DNA from: Ampullaceana balthica
Taxonomy: Eukaryota; Mollusca; Gastropoda; Lymnaeidae
Direction of reading: 5' to 3'
Length of the DNA: 64,000 nt
NCBI GenBank assembly: GCA_944989445.1
Contig: CALYLW010000212.1
Span: 1,068,598 to 1,132,597 of the forward strand
The translations under genes and the position numbers were made by a program. Position 1 is the stretch's first letter; the number at the start of each line of letters is the position of its first letter. This document shows positions 56,139 to 64,000 of this stretch, piece by piece. The notes beneath the pieces were generated by a model. That model worked only from the letters and a program-made list of their open reading frames with translations, did not search any database and was not told the origin of the DNA.

Positions 56139-57683
56139 GTTGTGAGATATGTAAAGATTGAAAATAAAAAAAGTATACAATGTAGAATCTTTCAAAGATT
56201 TCATTGAAGCTAAAGTGAATATGCTTACGACATTCCTTAACAGAGTTTAAATAGATGAAGATCTTAAACTAATTGAATGCAGTGGCCCAATGTGTGTTTA
56301 TACTTCTTCATGGCTGGAAAATATTCAGTAAGCTTAATTAAGAGTGACGAAATAACATAAAATCTCAATTTCAAATCTCACTGAAAAATGTTCATTAAAA
56401 CTAATTTGTTTACACGTTACTCCAAGTGAAAGGAGCTCTCTCTGACTAGTCACTAGAAAGTTGTTACGCATTATTTTTCATGTCCATACAGCGTTTGGAA
56501 TTCCCATTGCTTCTACAAGCAAAGCATTAAACAGGCTTCAGGGAAAAAATAGAGAATATACTATGAAGCCATTTTGAGGTTATTTTGAAAACTATAGAAG
56601 AACTGATAGAGGCAGACAAAGAGCTCAAGATACGAACAGGCGCAGTAACTTTGCATGTCACAATGAAATCTTTTTATTTTTAAAGTTATGTCAAAGAATC
56701 CCGAACTTATTTACAAACGTATATTGCTTAAAAAAATGAATGCTTAGCAGAGCCTACTCACAGAGAAACTAATTGAATATTTCAATGATGCTTTAACATT
56801 TGATAAAATTTTATGTAAAGTCATCATCCTTTTAATCAAACCTTCCATCAAATAATGAGAGAGCAAATTTTCGGTGATCGAAGCGAATATGTATTCATGC
56901 TAATTAGATAAACAGTTTAGAAGAAAGATGAAAGATAAGATTACTTTAGAAATGTATGTGAGTTTCTGGCAGTTATAAATAATTCGGAACACATGTATGA
57001 TTTTCGAACACCAGCTAATCTACTGTGCTTTGAAATGTTGCCTTCAAATTAAACATATCTCACATGTTATCGTCAAGTATGGAATATTTTACCACGGGTT
57101 AAAAAAAAAGAATTAATGAATGCAAGACCTTTTGAGTTATTCTAGTTTATTAAGATCTTGAGGATAGAAGTTATCCTTCTTAAAATAAAATTATTAATTC
57201 AAACATTGCTAACAATTGTCTTAAGTAATGCAATATGTTAAAAATAGCTTCTCTAAACTTTAGGTAATGAAATTTTAATTACGATCAGTTACGAATAAAC
57301 AAAAATTGTCTATTCTATAGCTATTTTGGTTAATGACAATGGCGTGGCTGAAAACATTAATACATAAAATATTGTACTAATGAGAAAAAACAGAAAACTT
57401 CGATTTTATTCAAGAAATGAAACTTCTTTTTATTTTGAACATTAAAATGTATCACGTCCTTATTATTTCTTTATATTAAGCTATCTTTAATTTATAGCAT
57501 TAACACATTTTTCGGGAGGGGGGCGGCATATTTGGTTTCTGCCCCTGGTGGCACATACACTCGATACGCCGCTGAGCCCAGGTGCTTGAATGTTGTTAAA
57601 GTCCGCTAGGCGGCGGTTGCAACTTTTTAATTAATAAATTTTTAAAAATGACCACTTTGTACTTCTTTTTAAAATCAGTTTTT

Positions 57684-58545
57684 ACTACATGCCGACACCT
57701 GTGTGTGGGTAGTAGTAGCTGACAGCTTACATTACCTAGCATTTACTGCATGCCAACACTTGTGGGTGGGTGGTAGCAGCTGAGAGCTTACATTACCAAC
57801 CATTTACTGCATGCCAACACTTGTGGGTGGGTGCTAGGAGCTGACAGCTTACATTACCAACCATTTACTGCATGCCGACACTTGTGGGTGGGTGGTAGGA
57901 GCTGACAGTTTACATTACCTAGCATTTACTGCATGCCAATACTTGTGGGTGGGTCGTAGGAGCTGACAGCTTACATTACCAACCATTTACTGCATGCCAA
58001 CACTTGTGGGTGGGTAGTAGGAGCTGACAGCTTACATTACCAACCATTTACTGCATGCCCACACTTGTGGGTGGGTGGTAGGAGCTGACAGCTTACATTA
58101 CCTACCATTTACTGCATGCCGACACTTGTGGGTGAGTGGTAGGAGCTGACAGCTTACATTACCAACCATTTACTGCATGCCGACACCTGTGTGTGGGTGG
58201 TAGGAGCAGACAGCTTACATTACCAACCATTTACTGCATGCCAACCCTGTGTGTGGGTGGTAGGAGCTGACAGCTTACATTACCCACTATTTACTGCATG
58301 CCGACACCTGTGTGAGGGTGGTAGGAGCTGACAGCTTACATTACCTAGCATTTACTGCATGCCAACACTTGTGGGTTGGTGGTAGGAGCTGACAGCTTAC
58401 ATTACCAACTATTTACAGGATGACAACACATGTGGATGGGTGGTAAGAGCTGACAGCAGCTTACATTACCAACCATTTACTGAACTGACACATGTGGGTG
58501 GTTCTGAGCTGACAGCTTACATTACCAACCATTTACAAACCAATA
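57684..58545. repeat. 61-bp minisatellite, about 14 units
   Basis: Units contain CATTTACTGCATGCC, AACACTTGTGGGTGGGTGG and AGCTGACAGCTTACATTACC. Variation among units (ACCTGTGTGTGGG against ACTTGTGGGTGGG) is moderate, and the last units decay. Lies in the outer hAT. Confidence 0.93.
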
Positions 58546-59269
58546 CTCCCTTTTACTTATAAAATATAAATTAAGACCAATTTATTTTCAACCTCTATTT
58601 TTAGTCTAAATTAAAAAAAAACGTTCATGCATTTTTTTATTGCAGTGAAAATCATTGAATAACTGATAACAAAAAAAAACACACCAAAAGATGAGTTTTT
58701 TAAAAAGTATAAAGGTGGAGAATAGTAGTGAAGGAATGAGTGATTGGGGTAAATAAAAACATTGGCTTGTCTCAACCGGTAGCGGCATGTTGTCGTTGTA
58801 TTTCGAAGTAAAGTTCGCTTCCCGTCATATAATGAAAGCAATGATGTTTTTATTAATAACACAAAACAGATGCTCTCTACTCTTAAAAATTATTTAAACA
58901 TATTTTTTTTGTTGAGGGTTTTTTGTTTCATGTTTCGAGAAAAAATGTGTGACAAAATGCATTACAGTTTGTTGGGACCGTATTTTTTCCCTTTGACAGA
59001 TATAGCTTCTTAAGCGTTTTCGTTTTAAATGTATTTCAAATCATATATTTCAAACGAAAAGCTTTATTTTGATAAATTGTTCGCGATCCGCAATATGAAC
59101 CGAGAAGAGGCGCATGCAGCTCCCGAACCTTAGTTTGGCCATCGCAGTTGGTATGAACGTTGCAACCCATTTTTACGGGTACTCGGTCGCAATTTTACTA
59201 CCCAGGTAATTACACGGCAACTGGTACACGTTTCCCGGGTACCCATTGACAGGCCTAATTATGTGATAA

Positions 59270-59611
59270 GTAGATTTCTAACATGCAAACAGGGTATGAA
59301 TAAACCTGAAAAGACGTCACAAAGCATCGAACGTTTCGGCAAAGAGTCTTCTTCAACGAACAAATAGAACAAAAACAAATAAAACTAATAAAAAAGAATT
59401 AAAATTTAGCTGTGGTTAAATCCAGAGCAAAAAGCGAGCAGTAGTAGGAAGGGAGTAGTAAGAGACTCTATAGCAAAGGAGAGAGTGGACTCGGCAAATC
59501 ATTACCATGTCAGTGTAAATAAAATATTCATCCCATGTGGTGTAAGGGACACATGTTCTTGGCTAAATCTATTTTCTATAAGCCTGATTGCAGCCTCACC
59601 AACATTTTATG
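59270..59611 (-). mobile_element. Penelope-like element, strongly 5'-truncated
   Basis: A 342-bp insertion between ATGTGATAA direct repeats (59261-59269 and 59612-59620). It matches the 3' part of the element at 48597, including the AACGTTTCGGCAAAGAG block. The - strand frame end EHVSLTPHGMNILFTLT corresponds to YGTLTPHGINVVFALTS. It stands immediately beside the right end of the outer hAT. Confidence 0.8.
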
Positions 59612-59620
59612 ATGTGATAA

Positions 59621-60287
59621 TTAACTTTGACTGCTTTGTGTCATACATTGATTAGTTTAGGTGCAAAGCTTAAAAACAGTATGCTTGTGCGTCACAGTAT
59701 GAATTATACGTCATCTAAAGGCTCACCATCTGTTACTGCCTAACAATCAATTTCACGAGTTCTTACATCAATTTAACGAATTTACCTAAACTAACTAAAA
59801 CATATCACAAGAACTAAGTATAATTTATGGAAACTGCTTATGAATGTGTGTCAGTGAAAATGTTAAGCGTCATTGTATGTCATCCTTTTGGTATACTTAA
59901 CAGTGTGTTTTTTCTGTACAAATGCATTTCCTTTATTTGATGAAAACCCGTAAAAAGTATTTCCCCAATGCAGTTCACACTCCCACAACAATTAAATGCG
60001 TCGCTATAACGATTTAAGTATTGTTGTTATTTATTTATTTTTTATCTACATATAGAAAGATAATAATAATATTCCATCCTCTGATATTTCGGCTATGATT
60101 TAAAAAACAACCAACCTTAAATTAATTAAGTTGATTATTAACTTTTATTTACATTCCAAATTAACTGTTAAGAAATATTTTTATAAATGTAGTAAGAACA
60201 GTTCAGTTGCGGGTATGGAAATATTATTTGGGAAACATGAGCTTTTAGTGATAATTTACGATATATTCCTTGTTATGTCACTTACAG
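59621..60287. other. gene 2 intron, nothing recognised
   Basis: AT-rich intron ending in CACTTACAG. Confidence 0.6.
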
Positions 60288-60479
60288 ATTTACTAGATAG
60301 CATGAAATTGGCTATGGTAGGTGACTCTTCAGGAAATTTCCAAGAGTGCAAGTCACAAGTTGTAACAAAAATTCCCGACAAAGAAATTATTATAAGCTGT
60401 CATTTTGGAGAACCTATTACAAAGCTACGTTTAGAGGGTGAAGGGCTTCCACAACTTTGCTCTTTCCATGTAAACGGAG
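60288..60479 (+). CDS. gene 2 exon 4: galactose-binding-like domain, C half
   Basis: A 192-bp, phase 1-1 exon between TGTCACTTACAG and GTAATT. Landmarks are LLDSMKLAMVGDSSG, KEIIISCHFGEPITKLRL and LCSFHVNGG. It is the intact paralogue of the frameshifted exon at 14000. The open frame extending left of the acceptor is intronic. With exon 3 it makes one domain of about 125 residues. Confidence 0.82.
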
Positions 60480-61500
60480 GTAATTTAAGTGATATTGAAA
60501 ATAATATGGGACATTAAATGGATTATTAATTTTTCTTGATGTGCATTTAAGTTTACGAACATTCATCAGGCAATCGCTTGATAGTAAAATTGTAGTATAA
60601 AATATTTAATATCCTATTAAATCGTGCACGCAGGCGGATCTGTATATGTCGTTAGGATTTCAAATTTTTCAAAACGATCGTAAACACGTCTCTGACTTGC
60701 TAGAGTGCTGAAATTTTCACAGTAGGTTTGGCTGGTAGGGAGGATTAATCTATTAAAGTTTCAGATCGATCGAATGTACTGTAATTAAATTAATTCATTT
60801 TTAGGATATCTCTATATATATGTGATCTAGTATTTGGGTCAGCATGAGAAAAGCCCTGGGAAATCCCCTAATAAAAATAGCTTACCAATCTAAGTTAAAC
60901 ATACATAAAAGTCACTGCAAATGGATGCCCTTATGTTTCAAACTTTGTTTGTGTGTGTTTATGTGAAATGTTTTTCAAACTTCAATGTAAGACGAGTGTC
61001 TGTTGAACCAAGCACTTGACAGGAAAGTGATACTTTGGTTATGTGTTTTATTATTTTAATTTTTTCAGGATCTAAGTCATAATTTTATCAAGAATACTTT
61101 TCTAGGTCAATTCATGTTAGAGCTATAAGCATAGTCGTGTTGTGTGTAGCACATGTGTAGTGTGTATTTTTGTATAGTAAAACATTACAAATAGAACAAA
61201 CGAAATCCTAGAATGTCTTATGTAGAAAATCTATGTGTTGTTAAAAAATATTTTTTGCTAAGTTGATCAGCGCACAAACAACTTACAAAAGCAAAATAAA
61301 TATTAAATCAAACAAGAAGAGAAATAAATAAATAAGGAAAGGAGTTAAGAATGTGTAAGTTTATATGTATAGAAAATTTCAAATGTTGCTAACAAACTTC
61401 GTTCTAGATGGACTTGGCTAATAGGACATTTAACAGGACTTCATGAATGAAATTAAGTTTTACAAATCTAATGGTAACGCCTAAAAGTAGAAAATAAAAT
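60480..61500. other. gene 2 intron with dispersed repeat
   Basis: At about 60640-60830 a block with TTTCAGATCGATCGAATGTA resembles 23884-23904. Otherwise AT-rich without features. Confidence 0.5.
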
Positions 61501-61504
61501 GAAT

Positions 61505-61830
61505 AAAAAAACCTTTTTTTAAAAATAGATGATGCTCAGCTGCAGTGAGGAATGTAGAATCTCACATGAAAAAGCAGAAAATAATTGTTTAGTCACAAAC
61601 TAAGTAGTCAAACGACTCAGAACTTTTGCGTTAGTTGATCAAATTTTATATCTCACATTAAATCCCACAATCGATCACAATAAATATCAATAAAACTTAG
61701 AGTTCTGAGTCCCCCTGTTTGACTACTTAGTTTGTGACTAAAAAAATATTTTCTGCTTTTGCATGCGATATTCTACATTCCTCACTACAGCTGGGCGTCA
61801 TTTATTTTAAATAAAAAGGTTTTTTTTTGT
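61505..61830. repeat. long imperfect inverted repeat
   Basis: Left arm about 61505-61625, right arm about 61695-61830. Shared blocks include AGTGAGGAATGTAGAAT, AAAAGCAGAAAAT and GTCACAAACTAAGTAGTCAA on one side and their reverse complements on the other. Arms of about 120 bp enclose about 70 bp. Transcribed as part of the gene 2 intron it would fold into a long hairpin. It may be a foldback MITE. Confidence 0.85.
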
Positions 61831-62326
61831 TCATTTATTGACAATTATAATACTATCTTCAAACTATTTCCTGATACTAAATGTGTTATTTATATGTAAT
61901 AGACTTGATTATTACTTGAAATATGATTATAAAAAAAACATGATGTTCACATTTTGAAATCTAGATCGGAAATTTATATGATAAATGTTATTTCATTATT
62001 TGCTTATGTTTAACGAAAAACACAAATATTTCGATTGTGATATAGAAAAGAATAGACCGTGACTTTATTCTAGTTTATGAGATCGTTATAGATCTAAATC
62101 TAAATTTTCAAAGCTATTTGCATTTTCTTTAAGGTTAAAAATAACTAGAATAGAGATCAATGTTGTTAACCCACAGACGTACATTAACGAAATATAGATC
62201 TTGCTTCAATATTGATTCTTAATAGACAACTCTCTTGCTCATTCAGCATTACCTTTCTGAGCACGCAGTGTTGCTACTAAGGATGTTAAAACAATAATCG
62301 GAAAAAAAGATTACCGGTTTTGAAAG
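61831..62326. other. gene 2 intron, nothing recognised
   Basis: AT-rich intron DNA without features. Confidence 0.6.
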
Positions 62327-62363
62327 CGATAATCGGTTTGGCAATTTCCCAAACCGATTATCG
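62327..62363. repeat. perfect 15-bp hairpin
   Basis: CGATAATCGGTTTGG, a 7-nt loop, then its exact reverse complement. Probably a remnant of a CGATTA-rich hAT MITE end rather than a terminator, as it lies within an intron. Confidence 0.8.
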
Positions 62364-63218
62364 AATTTATTAACTATCTATTTTTAAAATCATTTCAGTA
62401 CTGAAACTTAAAAACATATTCGAACAAAATTTATTCCCGAATTTGCTTACATTTTCACCCAATAAGGCCGCCAAGGTGTGTTTATTTATAAGTTTTGAGT
62501 GTTCCGTGCAGTATGTTTGTAAATTAATGCATTTATTTTTTTTTGCGATATGTGTGACGTCATAACGTTTATTTAATGTCCAAAATCGACAAAAATATAC
62601 GAAATAAATGCCGTCTCTTTTGTCGAAATCATGATACAGGCTAGACATCTAATGCAATTTCCCACATTAGGTATTGCGATGACATCATTCCATTAATGCA
62701 ATCGTTCCCACACCATCTTCGCCAGCCCCAGAAACAGCTCTGAGTGGGACGGCATTTTCTTAACTCCACGAAACATACCATGTAATTTATTGAATTAAAT
62801 TAAGTATAAAAAAGTCGATGAAATTTCAAATTCAATTACAGTTATTTCGAGCTTTATATCAGTTCAACATTAAAAATATTTTATACAAATCAAAATTAAG
62901 TTTACAAATATGGCTAGTAAAATAAATAAATTTGAAGTGTAAATTTATTTGACATTATTTTGACTTTAATTATTTTTTAAATCTATGGACATTTCGTATA
63001 TATTGTTTGTTTCCTATTTCTACCAAGCATGATTGTAACTCGGTTAATTTATTTTTGTTTATTAATTATATTATGTTGCTTAATAAATTACGTTTTTTTA
63101 AAATAAACATACAGTAGATCTGTGACTGTTTATCTGTGGCTTTCTTTAGAAGCCCCAATGATAAAATAATCATTGTCTTCCTTACAACCAATACCAATTA
63201 ATAGCTCACCCCCAGGGC
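62364..63218. other. gene 2 intron, nothing recognised
   Basis: AT-rich DNA; the - strand frame at 62370-62648 shows no domain. Confidence 0.6.
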
Positions 63219-63390
63219 CGTCTTAACGCATAGGCCAGTTGGGCATTTGCTTGGGGGCCCACGAGCATATGGGCCCCATGCGAATATGTGTATGGTTTCG
63301 GAAAACCTGTATAAAAGTTAGTATTATTGTATACAAATCTCATCATTTTGTGTTTATATGCGAACGGGCCCTTTAAATGTATCAATCACT
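63219..63390. mobile_element. hAT-like terminus (CAGGGCCGTCTTAACG)
   Basis: Begins CAGGGCCGTCTTAACGCATA with GGGGGCCC blocks after it. The start is typical of a common invertebrate hAT MITE end and related to 33525. The other end and target duplication were not found. Confidence 0.45.
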
Positions 63391-63655
63391 TCCAACCTTG
63401 AACCTTTTTTTAAAATTAATTTATTTTTAAAAATATATATTTTGTTTTAAAAATAAAAATTGGATTAACTTAAAAAATAATGAGTTTGCAAAATTAAACC
63501 AAAAAAAAAGAAATGTATTTACCTTTTTGCTACATAATATGAATTAACAAAGTCGCAGTTATTATGTGAAATTTATAAGCTTTTGTTATGTATTATCAAG
63601 CACGTGGCACATAAGAACACAAGCTAAGATTCAATTATACCATCTCTCGTGCCAG

Positions 63656-63871
63656 GTCGAAATATTGCACTGAAACAAAATACTACACAGAGCTCTGGCG
63701 AATCAAGTAAAGCCAAATCAAGTCGAGCTGTTGATGGTAACACTAATGCTGACTACAACAAGGAATCTTGCACTCATACCGACGGTGGCGACGAAAATCC
63801 AGAATGGATTCTGTTGCTTTCAAGAAGTTATATAATTACAAGAATTCTCCTATACAACAGGAATATTGTTT
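63656..63871 (+). CDS. gene 2 exon 5: discoidin/F5-8C-like domain, N half
   Basis: A 216-bp, phase 1-1 exon between TCGTGCCAG and GTAAGT. GRNIALKQNTTQSS, SSRAVDGNTNADY, SCTHTDGG, NPEWILLL and ITRILLYNRN follow the order of the fucolectin/F5-8 type C family (N-x-A-L..T-x-Q-S-S..AVDGN..SCxHT..NPxWxxxL). The family binds sugars or membranes; AVDGN and SCTHT are well kept, so this copy may bind ligand. The matching C half lies beyond the window. An AUG-started reading here ignores the acceptor. The true gene start is at 50051. Confidence 0.88.
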
Positions 63872-63927
63872 GTAAGTCAAATCAGATTAAAGTTTCCACT
63901 TTCCTGTAATAAAAGAAGTGACAAGAG

Positions 63928-64000
63928 CAGTGGCGTACCTAGACTTGTTTCCGCCCAGGAGGTATCCTATTTTCCTCAATGTATAAGTTAATCAATGCTG
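63928..64000. mobile_element. hAT left terminus at window edge
   Basis: CAGTGGCGTACCTAGACTTG matches the TIR of the hAT elements at 52443 and 53669. The element continues beyond the window. Confidence 0.6.

Larger units (their letters stand above)
52443..57574. mobile_element. hAT element, middle layer
   Basis: Starts CAGTGGCGTAGCGAGG and ends ..CGATACGCCGCTG, flanked by the perfect 8-bp direct repeat AGCCCAGG (52435-52442 and 57575-57582). It holds the inner hAT at 53669. Its right arm (56147-57574) has transposase-like traces on the + strand, such as a GIPIASTSKALNRLQGKN frame near 56490, but is full of stops. Confidence 0.82.
52200..59257. mobile_element. hAT-type element, outer layer of a three-level nest
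   Basis: Ends CAGGGCTGTCAAT (left) and, reverse-complemented, TAGGCCTGTCAATGGGTAC (right). Both are followed by CCGGGTA-type sub-terminal sequence. Flanks ATTATGTT (52192-52199) and ATTATGTG (59258-59265) differ by one base, as an aged 8-bp duplication. Its own DNA, after removing the nested element, is about 1.9 kb and includes a 61-bp minisatellite. No transposase frame of its own. Confidence 0.78.

Noticed and set aside
58770..58830. tRNA-like A and B boxes (GGTAGCGGCATG and AAGTTCGCTTCCC)
   Set aside because: No cloverleaf with acceptor stem could be drawn; at most a SINE remnant.
62327..62363. Transcription terminator
   Set aside because: The hairpin is in a eukaryotic intron without a U tract and resembles MITE end sequence.

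Overview
The window is AT-rich metazoan DNA, most likely from a gastropod mollusc. I infer this from small cysteine-rich EGF-like exons feeding into paired discoidin-like exons, with canonical GT..AG introns, in a background of Helitrons, hAT elements, Penelope-like retroelements and satellite-like arrays. No species can be named from the sequence alone. There are no bacterial genes, no CRISPR array and no convincing cellular RNA genes.

Host genes, all on the + strand: (1) Three EGF-like exons at 4338-7229, each exactly 141 bp and phase 1-1. They may be the EGF tail of an upstream gene or the front of the next one. (2) A modular receptor- or lectin-like gene, 10319 to about 28295: one EGF-like exon, two exons of a first galactose-binding-like domain (the second carries a 1-nt frameshift), two exons of a degenerate discoidin domain, and two alternative 3' ends. 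(3) A paralogue starting at 50051 with a signal-peptide exon, then EGF-like, two galactose-binding-like exons and a discoidin exon, running off the right edge. All internal exons recognised with confidence are symmetric phase 1, so domains can be duplicated or skipped without shifting the frame.

Mobile DNA fills the rest. Left part: a 165-bp satellite with higher-order structure (745-2700), LTR-like fragments with a gag zinc knuckle, a G-rich minisatellite and a Helitron 3' terminus (3866). Middle: two head-to-tail Helitrons (14507-17925 and 17936-18752) inside an intron, non-LTR reverse transcriptase tails, and two foldback elements with minisatellite-like terminal inverted repeats (21570-23390 and 32408-33868). 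A nearly intact RepHel Helitron lies on the - strand (34429-39410 or beyond); its single long frame is interrupted by just two TAA codons. Right part: a hAT MITE (45577-46509), a 5'-truncated Penelope-like element with a GIY-YIG domain and 16-bp target duplications (48597-49906), and a three-level nest of hAT elements in an intron (52200-59257), each with a near-perfect 8-bp target duplication. A second truncated Penelope copy sits beside that nest.

The picture is a local cluster of modular ectodomain genes whose introns have been greatly enlarged by successive transposon insertions, with satellite-like repeats carried by, or related to, the Helitrons. Exon boundaries were read by eye from splice sites, phase and paralogue comparison; no alignment or transcript evidence was available.
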